From Phycisphaeraceae bacterium (GTDB lineage: Bacteria; Planctomycetota; Phycisphaerae; Phycisphaerales; UBA1924), in contig JAHBXC010000007.1 in the NCBI GenBank assembly GCA_019636675.1, positions 1-64,000 on the forward strand: DNA of 64,000 nt, in the 5' to 3' direction. Both the position numbers and the translations under genes were made by a program. This document shows, one piece after another, positions 16,632 through 28,000 of the stretch (its first letter is position 1; every line of letters starts with the position of its first letter). The notes beneath the pieces were generated by a model, which searched no databases, had not been told where the DNA came from, and worked only from the letters and a program-made list of their open reading frames with translations.

Positions 16632-17767
16632 CTCGACCCCCTCTCGCTGGGATTGACCGGCGCAGGCGGCTCGCCGAACAGCAGGCGCGCCGGGTTCTGC
16701 TTGGCGTCCTCGGTGATCACGGCCGCGTTGCTCAGCACTCGTCTCAGGTTCACCATGATCGCCTCCAGATCCTGTCGCTGCTCGGCGACCAGGGCGTTCA
16801 GACTCTTGATCAGCAGGCGTGCCTCGGCGGCGGCGGGGGCCGCCTCGTCCGAAACACGCGAGAGGTCGTCGAGCGTCTTCGTCAGACGGTCGCTCGAGAC
16901 GAGCTCGTCGAGCTTGGCCATCGTGCTCGACGCTCGCTCGACGAGCGATCGGATGTCCCCGACGACAGCCAGGGCTTCCTCTTCGGAGCCCGTCAGGATC
17001 CGCCGGAGCGAGGCGGCCGAGTCGGCGGCGTCCCCGATCATCGGCCCGATGCGATCGTCGTTGAGGATCTCGCGCAGTCGCGCGTTCGATTCACGCAGCT
17101 CCGCCAGCAGCGCCGACGCGTTCTTGCCCAGACCGGAGAGGTCCGTCTCGCCCAGGACCGCGCCCACCGAGTCGGCGAGTTTCTCCACGCTGGAGAGCAC
17201 CTTCCCGAAATCCGCGCGCTCGAACTGATACGCGATCTGTTCGATCGCCCTCGAGAGCTGCGCGCGAACGCTGCGGCTCGAGGGCACGAAGATCTCTTTC
17301 GGCTCCCAGTCGGGCACAAACGCCGGGTTGCGCGCCGGTTCGACCATCGCCAGCTCCAAGAAGGTCGCACCGAGCAGCCCGCTGGACTCCAGCCGTGCGC
17401 GAAGGCCGAGATCCACCGACGCGGCGAGGTTCCGACGCAGCGCCCCCTCGTCGCCGCGCGCGATCGTGAGATCCATCACCACGAACACCATGCGCCCAAG
17501 CAGCGCGCCCTCGATTGACTCGTCGGAGTCGGTGTCGTACCGCTGGAACACGAACCCGATCTGCGACACACGCCCAACCGTGACGCCCCGATGCTTCACC
17601 GGCGCTCCGACCTCGAGCCCCTCGATGGAGTCCTCGAAATACGTCTCGACCCGCACCGTGTTCCGCGTGAAGGACCACGCGCCGAGGAACGCCAGCCCCC
17701 CCACCAGCAGGAGCGACGCGACGATCACGAAGAGACCCAGTCTGAAAGCGTTTGCCTGCTCGCTCAC
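16628..17767 (-). CDS. MCE/MlaD-family substrate-binding protein
   Basis: The 379-aa product has one N-terminal membrane helix (GLFVIVASLLLVGGLAFLGA) and then an MCE domain (about 35-150) with GLEVGAPVKHRGVTVGRVSQ. A long helical C-terminal region (about 190-350) probably forms a tube or coiled coil in the periplasm. Such proteins form hexameric rings that shuttle phospholipids between the membranes with the MlaE permease and MlaF ATPase, both encoded just upstream. Overlaps of 4 bp on both sides indicate coupled translation. Confidence 0.85.
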   Translation of the reverse strand: MSEQANAFRLGLFVIVASLLLVGGLAFLGAWSFTRNTVRVETYFEDSIEGLEVGAPVKHRGVTVGRVSQIGFVFQRYDTDSDESIEGALLGRMVFVVMDLTIARGDEGALRRNLAASVDLGLRARLESSGLLGATFLELAMVEPARNPAFVPDWEPKEIFVPSSRSVRAQLSRAIEQIAYQFERADFGKVLSSVEKLADSVGAVLGETDLSGLGKNASALLAELRESNARLREILNDDRIGPMIGDAADSAASLRRILTGSEEEALAVVGDIRSLVERASSTMAKLDELVSSDRLTKTLDDLSRVSDEAAPAAAEARLLIKSLNALVAEQRQDLEAIMVNLRRVLSNAAVITEDAKQNPARLLFGEPPAPVNPSERGSR

Positions 17768-18567
17768 GGTGTGCCCGCCCTTTCGGCCGCCTGCGCGGTG
17801 CTCTCACGACTGAAAAACTGCCTGACCCAGGGATCGTCGCTCTTGTCTCGAAGGTTCACCGGCGTGTCCTCCGCCACCTTGGTCTTCCTCGCCGCGTCCA
17901 GCACGACCACCCGGTCGGCGATCGTGAAGATACTCGACAGCTCGTGCGTGATCACCACGAAGGTCATGCGCATCAGCCGGCGCAGGTCCAGGATCAGTTG
18001 ATCGAGATCGGCGCTCATGATCGGATCGAGCCCGGCCGACGGCTCGTCGAGGAACAGGATGCCCGGGTCGAGCGCCATCGCGCGCGCGATCGCCGCCCGC
18101 TTCTTCATGCCTCCCGAGATCTCCGAGGGCAGCTTGTCCGCCGCGCCTTCGAGCCCGACCAGCTTGAGTTTCGAGAGCGCGACGGCGTCCATCGCGTCCG
18201 AGGGCAGGTCCGTGAACTCTTCGAGCACCAGTCGCAGGTTCTCGCGGAGCGTCATCGAGCCGAAGAGCGCGCCCGACTGATACATCACGCCGAACTCGCG
18301 CAGCATCGCACGGCGCTCGTCGCCGGCCTGCTGCGCGATGTCCTTGCCGAAGATCAGGATCCGCCCGGCCGCCGGCTTGTGCAGCCCGATCATGTGCTTC
18401 ATGACCGTGCTCTTGCCGCAGCCAGAGCCCCCCCCGATCACCACGATCTCGCCCCGCGCGATCTCGAAATCCACGTCGCGCAGCACGACGTTCTTCCCGA
18501 ACGCGGCGCTGAAGCCCTCGACCTTGATGATCGGTTCCTCGCTCGGGCTCGTCGTCGCTTGCTTCAT
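17764..18567 (-). CDS. MlaF-type ABC transporter ATPase
   Basis: The 267-aa ATPase powers the lipid transporter encoded by its neighbours. Walker A is GGSGCGKST, the signature is SGGMKKRAAIARA (the MlaF/Mkl variant with GGMKKR instead of GGQ), and Walker B with its glutamate is LFLDEPSAGLD. The gene lies between the permease gene and the MCE gene in one minus-strand operon. An alternative as a glutamate-type transporter ATPase is unlikely given the signature and the neighbours. Confidence 0.88.
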   Translation of the reverse strand: MKQATTSPSEEPIIKVEGFSAAFGKNVVLRDVDFEIARGEIVVIGGGSGCGKSTVMKHMIGLHKPAAGRILIFGKDIAQQAGDERRAMLREFGVMYQSGALFGSMTLRENLRLVLEEFTDLPSDAMDAVALSKLKLVGLEGAADKLPSEISGGMKKRAAIARAMALDPGILFLDEPSAGLDPIMSADLDQLILDLRRLMRMTFVVITHELSSIFTIADRVVVLDAARKTKVAEDTPVNLRDKSDDPWVRQFFSRESTAQAAERAGTP

Positions 18568-18586
18568 GGTTCTTCGCTGCGCTCGC

Positions 18587-19729
18587 TCAGATCCCGAGGA
18601 AGTAGAACATGACGCCCAGCACCGCGTTGGCGGCGACGATCAGCACGATGCCCGTCACCACCGCGTTGGTCGTGCTGTTGCCAACCGCCCCGGGACCGCC
18701 CCGGGTCTGCAGCCCCCTCGCGCACCCCACCGCCGCGACCAGGAACGCGAACACGACCGATTTCGCGAGCCCCCCCATCAGGTCCACGCCGTCGACCGCG
18801 CCCTGCACCTCGCGCACGTAGAACGGGAAGGAGAACCCAAGCGTCAGCATGATCACATACCCCCCCACGAGGCCGCAGAGCGTGGCGAACAGCGAGAGCA
18901 GCGGCGTCATCAGCATCGCCGCCAGCAATCGGGGCACGACAAGGAACCGCGCGGGCTCGATGCCCATCGTGGTCAACGCGTTGATCTCTTCGGTCACCTT
19001 CATCGTCCCCAGCTCCGCCGCGAACGCCGAGCCCGAGCGACCCGCGAGGATGATCGCCGTCACCAGCGGGCCGAGCTCGCGCACCATCGCGATCGCGAGC
19101 AGCATGGGGATCGTGGACTCCACCCCAAGCGCGCGCAGCGGCGCCGCGGACTGGAACGAGATGATCAGCCCCATCAGGAACCCGAGCAGGCACACCACCG
19201 GGGTCGCGCGAGCGCCCGCCTTCTCGCAGATCAGGAACATCTCCCGGTAGCGGATCTTCGTGGGGTGCATGGCCGCCCACGCCAGCGCCGCGGTCAGTTC
19301 CCCCAGAAAGGTCGTGAGCACTCGGAAGTCGGCGATAAGGGCGCCGGTCGCGCGCCCAACCTGGGTAACGAACCCCTCTCTGGCCGGGGTCGCGCGCGGC
19401 TCGCCGGACGATCGCGCGCGATCGAACAGGCCTCGCAGGTCGTCGGAGATGCCGCGGAACTCCACCGTCCCGCCAGCGACGCGCGCCAGCCGGTCGAGCT
19501 CGACGAGCAGCGCCAGCCCGGCGCCGTCGCAGTACTCCACGCCCGAGACATCCACCGCCAGCGATCGCGCGCCGGCGTCGCGCAGCGGACGGACCGCGTC
19601 GTCCCAGACACCCCCGAGCGTGTTCGTATCGAGCCTCCCTCGGAGCGTGAGCGTTGCCGACCCGTTCTCGACGCTCGACGTCGCGGATGCGCTGGGTGGG
19701 ACGCCGGGTTGGTTCGGCCTGCTCGTCAC
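18587..19729 (-). CDS. MlaE-family permease with N-terminal STAS domain
   Basis: The 380-aa product combines a STAS-like domain (about 15-110, including VDVSGVEYCDGAGLALLVEL) with a MlaE permease (about 150-380). The permease carries the conserved EMFLICEKAG, ELGTMKVTEEINALTTMGIEPARFLV and a final TM segment. STAS-MlaE fusions occur in several phyla; in Escherichia coli the STAS part is the separate MlaB. The GTG at 19729 (MTSRPNQPG) is preferred to the open frame up to 19774. This is the first gene of the four-gene operon. Confidence 0.85.
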   Translation of the reverse strand: MTSRPNQPGVPPSASATSSVENGSATLTLRGRLDTNTLGGVWDDAVRPLRDAGARSLAVDVSGVEYCDGAGLALLVELDRLARVAGGTVEFRGISDDLRGLFDRARSSGEPRATPAREGFVTQVGRATGALIADFRVLTTFLGELTAALAWAAMHPTKIRYREMFLICEKAGARATPVVCLLGFLMGLIISFQSAAPLRALGVESTIPMLLAIAMVRELGPLVTAIILAGRSGSAFAAELGTMKVTEEINALTTMGIEPARFLVVPRLLAAMLMTPLLSLFATLCGLVGGYVIMLTLGFSFPFYVREVQGAVDGVDLMGGLAKSVVFAFLVAAVGCARGLQTRGGPGAVGNSTTNAVVTGIVLIVAANAVLGVMFYFLGI

Positions 19730-19835
19730 GTGTCGGCTTCGCCGGCGACGATATCTGGTCCGGCGACGGCCCACAACCGCGCGCTTCGTGCGCCCGAGAC
19801 GATCGCGACGCCGAAGTCCAGAATCCGAGGGCCGG

Positions 19836-20420
19836 TCAACCCTGCGGCGGCGCCCCGGCGTCGTCGCCCTCCATGAGCGCGAAAAGGCGCGCTCGCGCGA
19901 AGGCCCAGTCGCGCATCACGGTGCGCTCGGAGAGGTCGAGCAGCTTCGCGGTCTCCTCGGCGCTCAGCCCCCCGAAGAACCGCAGTTTGACGATCTCGGC
20001 CGCCCGGGCGTCCTCCGACGCCAGCGTTGTCAGGGCCTCGTCCAGCGCGAGCACCCGGTCCGGGTCGTCCTCGCTGGCCAGATCAACGACCGACAGCGGC
20101 ATGACCGGCGCGCCGCCGCCGCGTTTGTCGGCCTTGCGCGCCCTCGCGTGGTCGACGAGAATCCGGCGCATGCACTCCGACGCTGTCCTGAAGAAGTGCG
20201 CCCGGTCGTTCCAGTCGCACTTCTCGCCCGAGAGGAGGCGCAGGTACGCCTCGTGAACCAGCCCGGTGGCGTCGAGGGTGTGGCCCTTGCGTTCGGAGCG
20301 CATCTTGGCCTGCGCCATCGCTCGGAGCTGGTCGTAGACAAGCGTGAGCAGGTCCTGCTGTGCGCGGGAATCCGACGGCGCGCGACCCAGAAGCACCGTG
20401 ATATCGTGGCCGCTGGTCAT
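19836..20420 (-). CDS. ECF sigma factor (planctomycete sigma-70_ECF type)
   Basis: The 194-aa product matches the ECF family first described in Rhodopirellula. It has an N-terminal domain with GLVHEAYLRLL and FFRTASECMRRILVDHAR, and a C-terminal sigma4 helix-turn-helix LRFFGGLSAEETAKLLDLSERTVMRDW. Sigma factors of this group have no dedicated anti-sigma factor and are often coupled to Ser/Thr kinases; one with TPRs lies 4 kb away on the same strand. The ATG at 20420 is preceded by GAGG. It may control the Mla operon that follows, but that is only inferred. Confidence 0.88.
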   Translation of the reverse strand: MTSGHDITVLLGRAPSDSRAQQDLLTLVYDQLRAMAQAKMRSERKGHTLDATGLVHEAYLRLLSGEKCDWNDRAHFFRTASECMRRILVDHARARKADKRGGGAPVMPLSVVDLASEDDPDRVLALDEALTTLASEDARAAEIVKLRFFGGLSAEETAKLLDLSERTVMRDWAFARARLFALMEGDDAGAPPQG

Positions 20421-20539
20421 CGGGCGAACCTCGCGCGCCCGGAGACCGGCGTCGGAGATCCGGGCCGGCCCCGGGGACGACACAGTACCATGAGGATCGC
20501 GGGGTCCGCAATCGGCGCGAGGGGGTGAAAGGGCGAGCA

Positions 20540-21349
20540 TCACGCCTGCCCCTTCCAGCGCCGGAACGGGCTCGGGATCACAGCCGGGACGGAGCGCCGG
20601 TACTGGCGATAGTGCTCCCCGAAGGCCCTCAGCAGGTCGCGTTCCTCCATGGTGACGCCGATCAGGATGTAGAGCGACATCCCGGCCGCGAAGAGCAGCC
20701 CCCCCGCTGTCATCGTGGGCGTCGACCAGAACGCCAGCAGGAACCCCAGCATCAGCGGGTGACGGACCAGCTTGTAGGGCCCCACCACGCGGAAGCCGAC
20801 CTGCTCGTAGCGCCGGCGCAGGAACTCCAGCGCGACCTGGCGCACGCCGAACAGGTCGAAGTGCGAGATGATGAACGACGAGAACAGCACCATCCCCCAC
20901 CCGCTCGCGAACACCACCCACAGCGCGACCCGCGCCCAGCCCGGGCCGGCCTCCCACGCAACCTGCGGCATGGGCCTCCACAGCGTGAACATCGCCGCCA
21001 GACACGCGACCGTCGCCAGGACGAAGGTCGAACGCTCCATCGCCTGCGGAATGAAACGCGTGATCCACGACTTGAACCCGCGCCGAGCCATCACCGCGTG
21101 CTGCGCGCCGAACAGCGCGATCAGCGCGAGATTCACCGGGATCGCGACGGACAGCGGCGACGCGGCCCCCGACGCCAGATGGCGCGGAACCCACAGCCCC
21201 CCCACGAAGGCGATGAGATACAGGAACGCGCCGAAAAACAGCGCGTAGGCGACGAGCCCGTACACGAGGATCGCGGCACGCGCCGGGAACGAGCGCGAGC
21301 CCGGCTCGAACTCCCGACGGACCGCCGGGGCGATGGTGTGGATGGTCAT
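20540..21349 (-). CDS. methanethiol S-methyltransferase-like membrane protein (MddA type)
   Basis: The 269-aa integral membrane protein has about six helices. Its first part, VYGLVAYALFFGAFLYLIAFVGGLWVP, cut here as LVYGLVAYALFF and FVGGLWVPRHL, resembles MddA, which methylates methanethiol with SAM to dimethyl sulfide. The C-terminal GPYKLVRHPLMLGFLLAFW is the SAM-binding motif of the isoprenylcysteine methyltransferase/NnrU superfamily, and EERDLLRAFGEHYRQYRR ends the domain. The ATG at 21349 starts the conserved part. The substrate is inferred by resemblance; other small thiols or lipids are possible. The leader can form competing hairpins (21371-21404). Confidence 0.65.
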   Translation of the reverse strand: MTIHTIAPAVRREFEPGSRSFPARAAILVYGLVAYALFFGAFLYLIAFVGGLWVPRHLASGAASPLSVAIPVNLALIALFGAQHAVMARRGFKSWITRFIPQAMERSTFVLATVACLAAMFTLWRPMPQVAWEAGPGWARVALWVVFASGWGMVLFSSFIISHFDLFGVRQVALEFLRRRYEQVGFRVVGPYKLVRHPLMLGFLLAFWSTPTMTAGGLLFAAGMSLYILIGVTMEERDLLRAFGEHYRQYRRSVPAVIPSPFRRWKGQA

Positions 21350-21370
21350 GGAGGTGTCTCGGTCATCAGA

Positions 21371-21404
21371 CGCCCCGGGCAAACCCCGGGACCATCCCGG
21401 GGCG
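21371..21404 (-). promoter_or_regulatory. leader with two mutually exclusive hairpins
   Basis: On the minus strand, segment a (CGCCCCGGGA), segment b (TCCCGGGG) and segment c (CCCGGGGCG) lie in a row. Segment a can pair perfectly with b or with c, but not with both. The structure ends 22 nt before the start codon of the MddA-like gene, so it could act as an attenuator or translational switch. No known riboswitch consensus was matched with confidence. Confidence 0.45.
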
Positions 21405-21620
21405 CAGGGGCTCCCCGGAGAAGCGGAAACCAACCGCCCGGCATGACGCGATCGAGGTTTTAATCCGCCGGAATCGCGCCCGGCCTGTTCCGGTCGCCTA
21501 TCCTCCCTTTCACGCTCCGGCGCAATCACGCCTGAACGCAGGCGACTGGAGCACGCTTCCGACATCGATCAGCATTCGCGGTCTTTCTCGGAATCACCCC
21601 CTTTGGTCCGAGAGAATCCC

Positions 21621-21923
21621 ATGAAGATCTATGTTGGAAACCTCCCCTTTACCGCCACGCAGTCCGATGTCGAGGCTCTCTTCGCAGAGCACGGCCAGGT
21701 CGGCGAGGTCACGATGATCAACGATCGCGAGACCGGTCGTCCGCGCGGCTTCGGCTTCGTCGAGATGCCCGACTCCTCGCAGGCCAACGCCGCGATCGCC
21801 GCCCTCAACGGGCGCGATTACAACGGCCGCGCCCTCAACATCAATGAGGCCCGCGAGCGCACCGCCGGCGGCGGTGGCGGCGGCGGCGGGCGTGGCGGCC
21901 CTCGCGGCGGCTTCCGTCGCTAA
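21621..21923 (+). CDS. RRM-type RNA-binding protein with glycine-rich tail
   Basis: The 100-aa protein carries one RNA-recognition motif (1-80): RNP2 is IYVGNL (3-8) and RNP1 is RGFGFVEM. An Arg/Gly-rich tail ([20 protein letters not shown]) follows. Proteins of this shape bind single-stranded RNA and are often cold-induced in cyanobacteria and other bacteria. An RhlE-type RNA helicase follows downstream, a pairing that fits RNA remodelling at low temperature. GAGAG lies 6 nt before the ATG. The gene is followed by a strong hairpin. Confidence 0.88.
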   Translation: MKIYVGNLPFTATQSDVEALFAEHGQVGEVTMINDRETGRPRGFGFVEMPDSSQANAAIAALNGRDYNGRALNINEARERTAGGGGGGGGRGGPRGGFRR

Positions 21924-21963
21924 GCCAGGCCACTCGCCTCGGCATCACCCCTGAAATACCCAC

Positions 21964-21997
21964 GGATCGGGGCGCCGGCTCACCCGGCGCTCCGATC
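21964..21997. terminator. hairpin after the RNA-binding protein gene
   Basis: A 14-15-bp nearly perfect stem (GGATCGGGGCGCCGG / CCCGGCGCTCCGATC) with a short loop is followed by TGCTTTCC. It separates the RRM gene from the helicase gene. The T tract is short, so termination may be partial. Confidence 0.6.
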
Positions 21998-22132
21998 TGC
22001 TTTCCCGGACGACCCCTCGTCGGACCGATCACCGATCGGCCATCGCGCGAGCGGGCGTCGACAACACATCTTTCATTGCAAACAGCGTCTCGCAGGCACA
22101 CGATTCCATGCGATACGCACGGAGTTTCACGC

Positions 22133-23695
<1,563 letters not shown>

Positions 23696-23955
23696 CACGC
23701 GGGCGAAGCGCCCACGCGTCAACAACCCAACACGCTCCGTCTGTCGCAGACCCGGAGCATCGCATCCGGAATGATCATCCCCTCTGGGATATCTCCCGGG
23801 TGCGCTCGCGGGCGCAGTGGACGCGTTTGCCTATCCGGCCGGGTTGAGTACGCTGCGCCTGTACATCTTCAATGCCCGATGCGCTCCGTCGCGAGGGGAC
23901 ATCAGGACATCGGATCGTCCATCATCGTCGCCGCGCGTGACGAGGGAGTGCTTGC

Positions 23956-25080
23956 ATGGCTGCCAATCGCCCGATCGGTCGTCTCATCGGGTTCATCGTC
24001 GGCGCAGCGTTGCTCGCCGGCGTCGTGGCGTCGGTGTTCCTGATCGACTGGACGCGTGAGCCCCCCGAGGTGGAGACTCCGGTGCGTCCGCTGATGACGC
24101 TGGTGGTGGGCGACCGCGCCGCCGTCGCGCAGAGCTACCCGGCGCGGGTCCGATCGCTCCAGGAGGTCACGCTCGCGTTCGAAGTCGCCGGCGTGCTGCG
24201 CGAGCTGCCCGTCGTGCGAGGGCAGCGCGTCGCCAAGGGCGACATGGTCGCGCAGCTCAACCTGCGCGACTTTCAGAGCCGGCTCGACGCGGCCACCGCC
24301 CAGTACAACCTGTCCCAGGCCGAGTTCCGCGGCGCGTCGATGGCCCTGGAGCGCGGCGCAGCCACGCAGATCGAGGTCTCCCGCTTCGGCGCCGCCCGCG
24401 ACCTGGCGCTCGCGCAGCGCGAGATCGCGGAGAAATCACTGGAAGACGCGACGCTCTACGCGCCCTTCGACGCGCTCGTCGCGGATGTCTTCGTCGACGC
24501 GTTCCAGAGCATCTCTCCCCATCGAGAGGTGCTGCGCCTTCAGGACAACACCACGGTGCGCGTCGAGATCAACGTCCACGAGGGACGCGTCGCGTTCGCG
24601 CGTCGCTTCGAGAACCGCTACCGCCACGCCGCGAGGTTCGATTTCCTTCCCGGCCAGCAGTTCGACGCCACGCTCGTCGAGTACACCACCGAGGCCGATC
24701 GCGCCACGCAGACTTTCAAGGCGATCTTCGAGGTCGTTTCTCCCGAGGGGGCGACCATCCTCCCCGGCATGACCGCGACCATCGTCGAGATCGCGCTGGA
24801 CGACCCCGACCTCGCGCTCGGGCACGAGTACCTCCCCATCGATGTCGTCGGGACCGACGGCCACGGCGCCCGCTTCGTCTGGCGCGTGCAGGAAACCGCC
24901 GGGGGCGAGGCCACGGTCTCGCGCGTCGATGTGAAGGTCGGCGAAATCGTCGGTGACTCGATCATGATCCTCGATGGCGTCAGGCCCGGAGATCGCGTCG
25001 CCGCCGCCGGTGTTCAGCACCTCGCCGAGGGCCAGCGCGTCCGCCCGATGCGCCGCGATCGCGAGGCGACGACGCGATGA
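23956..25080 (+). CDS. RND efflux periplasmic adaptor (membrane fusion protein)
   Basis: The 374-aa product has an N-terminal membrane anchor (LIGFIVGAALLAGVVASVFLI), a lipoyl/barrel-sandwich half-motif (VTLAFEVAGVLRELPVVRGQ), a coiled-coil hairpin (about 95-165) and a beta-barrel. It links an RND pump to an outer-membrane channel. A good Shine-Dalgarno (GAGGGAG) precedes the ATG. Its stop overlaps the start of the RND gene (ATGA). No TolC-like gene is in the window, so the pump probably uses a channel encoded elsewhere. Confidence 0.85.
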   Translation: MAANRPIGRLIGFIVGAALLAGVVASVFLIDWTREPPEVETPVRPLMTLVVGDRAAVAQSYPARVRSLQEVTLAFEVAGVLRELPVVRGQRVAKGDMVAQLNLRDFQSRLDAATAQYNLSQAEFRGASMALERGAATQIEVSRFGAARDLALAQREIAEKSLEDATLYAPFDALVADVFVDAFQSISPHREVLRLQDNTTVRVEINVHEGRVAFARRFENRYRHAARFDFLPGQQFDATLVEYTTEADRATQTFKAIFEVVSPEGATILPGMTATIVEIALDDPDLALGHEYLPIDVVGTDGHGARFVWRVQETAGGEATVSRVDVKVGEIVGDSIMILDGVRPGDRVAAAGVQHLAEGQRVRPMRRDREATTR

Positions 25081-28000
25081 ACATCGCCGCCATCTCCATC
25101 AGGTACCGGCTGTTCGTGACCGTGTGCGTGCTCACGGCGGTGCTCGCCGGCGTCTGGTCGTACAAGACCATGGGGCGCCTCGAAGACCCCGAGTTCGCGA
25201 TCAAAGAGGCGCTCGTCGTCACGACGTATCCCGGCGCGTCGGCGCTCGAGGTCGCCGAAGAGGTCACCGACGAGATCGAGACCGCGGTCCAGCAGATGGG
25301 CCAGCTCGATCGCGTGACGAGCCAGTCCGAGCCCGGGCGCTCGACCGTCACCGTCGTGATCCGCGACGAGTACACCAGCGCCGACCTGCCGCAGGTCTGG
25401 GACGAGCTGCGCCGTCGCATCAACGATGTGCAGCGGTTCCTCCCGCCCGGGGCGCAGACCTCCATCGTCTTCGACGACTACGGCGATGTTTTCGGCGTGT
25501 TCTACGCGATCTACGGCGACGGCTTCGACTACGCCCAGCTCGAAGACCACGCCAAGACGCTCCGACGCGAGCTCCTGCTGATCCCCGACGTGGGCAAGAT
25601 CGACCTCGCCGGCGTGCAGGAAGAGGTCGTGTACGTCGAGTTCTCGCGCGAGCGCATCGCCAGTCTCGGGCTCTCGCCCGACCTGCTCTTCGCCGCGCTC
25701 GAGGGCCAGAACCTCGCGACGCCCGCCGGGCGGATCCGTTCGGGCGACCGGCACATCCGGCTCGAGCCCACCGGGCAGTTCACCAGCGTCGAGGACATCG
25801 AGAACCTGCTGATCATCAACCCGGCCCAGCCCGGGTCGCGCCTCTACCTCCGAGACATCGCGACCGTCACGCGTGGGTACACGGACCCCGCGCGGATGCT
25901 CATGAAGTACAACGGGCGCCCCGCCGTCGGGCTGGCGATCTCCACCGTCGCCGGGGGCAACGTCGTGCGCATGGGCGAAGCGATCGCCGTGCGCATGCGC
26001 GAGCTCGAAGAGCAGACGCCCATCGGCATCGAGATCGGGCTCATCGCGCACCAGGCCGACGAGGTCAACACCGCCGTCGCCGGGTTCGTCGTCAGTCTCT
26101 TCCAGGCGGTCGCGATCGTCGTCATCGTGCTCATGCTCGCCATGGGGCTTCGCAGCGGCGTCATCATCGGGCTCGTGATCGCCCTGACGATGTTCGGCAC
26201 CTTCCTGCTCATGAAGCTCACAGGGGTGATGATCGAGCGCGTCAGTCTCGGCGCCCTCATCATCGCGCTGGGCATGCTCACCGATAACGCCATCGTCATC
26301 GTCGACGGCATGCTCGTCTACATCCGCAAGGGCATGGACCGCGTCGAGGCCGCCAACAAGATCGTCAAGCAGACCATGATGCCCCTGCTCGGCGCGACGG
26401 TCATCGCCGTGCTCGCGTTCGCGGCGATCGGTCTCTCGCAGGACCGCACAGGCGAGTACACCCGCTCGCTCTTCCTCGTCCTCCTCTACTCCCTCGGGCT
26501 GAGCTGGGTGCTCGCGATCACCGTCACGCCCGTCCTGTGCTACTGGCTGCTGCCCACGCCCAAGGACGGCGGCAGCGACGACGAGTACTCCGGACGCGTC
26601 TTCACCGGCTACCGGGGGTTCGTCGGGCTGTGCATGCGCTTCCGCTTCACCACGATGGCGGTCCTGCTCGTGTCGCTCGTGCTCTCGATCTGGGGGTTCG
26701 GCTACGTCACGCGCAGCTTCTTCCCGCCCTCCACGCGCCCGCAGTTCATGGTGCACTTCTGGCAGCCCCAGGGGTCGCACATCGAAAGCACCGAACGCGT
26801 CGCGCTCGCGATCGACGAGCACGTGCGCACCCTCGAGGGCGTGACCGGCGTCGCGTCGTTCGTCGGCGCCGGATCGCCCCGCTTCCTCCTGACGTACTCG
26901 CCCGAGAAATCCAACCCGGCCTACTCCATGCTCCTCATCTCGGTCGAGGACGCTTCGTACATCGACGGGCTGCGCGAACAGATCGAGTCGTATGTCGCCG
27001 AGAACCACGCCGACACCTTCGCGCTCGTGCGCCGTTTCGCGCTCGGCCCGGCCGACCTGCAGAAGATCCACATCCGCATCCGCGGCGCCGAGGCCGACGT
27101 CATCCAGACCATCCGCGAGCAGGTCCTCGCCGAGCTCACGGCCGACTACGACGTCGTCGACATCCGCGACGACTGGCGCGAGCGCGTCCCACTCGTGCGC
27201 CCCAACGTGCAGGAGATGCAGGCCCGCGACGCCGGGCTCACCCGGCGCGACATCGCCACGGCCATGCGCTTCCAGACCGACGGCGTGCCGGTGGGCGTCT
27301 ATCGCGAGGGCGACACCCTCCTGCCCATCGTCGCACGCCCCCCGGCGTCCGAGCGAGCCGCGATCATCGACGTGCGCGACGCGCAGATCTGGAGCCCGGT
27401 GGCGCGCCAGCGCATCCCGATGCGCCAGGTCGTGGGCGACTTCGCGGTCGACTCCGAGTTCACGATGATCCAGCGCCGCGACCGCCTGCCCACGCTCACC
27501 ATCCAGGCCGACGCCGCCAGCGACAACGCCAGCGCCGCCGTCGACCGGCTCATGCCGCGCATCGCCGAGATCCCCCTGCCCGCCGGCTACAGCATCGAGT
27601 GGGGCGGGGAATACGAGAACTCCGCGCGCGCCCAGAGCGCGATCTTCGGCAACTTCCCGCCCGTGATGCTGCTCATGGCCCTCACGGTCATCGCGCTGTT
27701 CAACGCGCTGCGACCGCCCCTGATCGCGTTCCTGATCGTGCCACTGAGCATCGTGGGCGTCACCGCCGGGCTGCTGATGACCAACCAGCCCTTCGGCTTC
27801 ATGGCGCTGCTGGGCTTCATGAGTCTGTCGGGCATGCTCATCAAGAACGCGATCGTGCTGCTCGACGAGACGCAGGTGCGCCTGGCGAACACGCCCAGCC
27901 GTTTCGACGCCGTCCGCGAGGCGGGCGTGAGCCGCCTCCGCCCTGTCGGGCTCGCGGCGTTCACGACCGTGCTCGGCATGATCCCCCTGCTCGGCGACGC

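Noticed and set aside
21361..21430. SAH or SAM riboswitch before the MddA-like gene
   Set aside because: GGGGAGCCCCTGC only loosely recalls an SAH core and the expected P1/pseudoknot could not be drawn; only the hairpin switch is reported.
25014..27071. 685-aa minus-strand frame opposite the RND pump
   Set aside because: The plus-strand RND transporter has all family motifs; this frame is a shadow.
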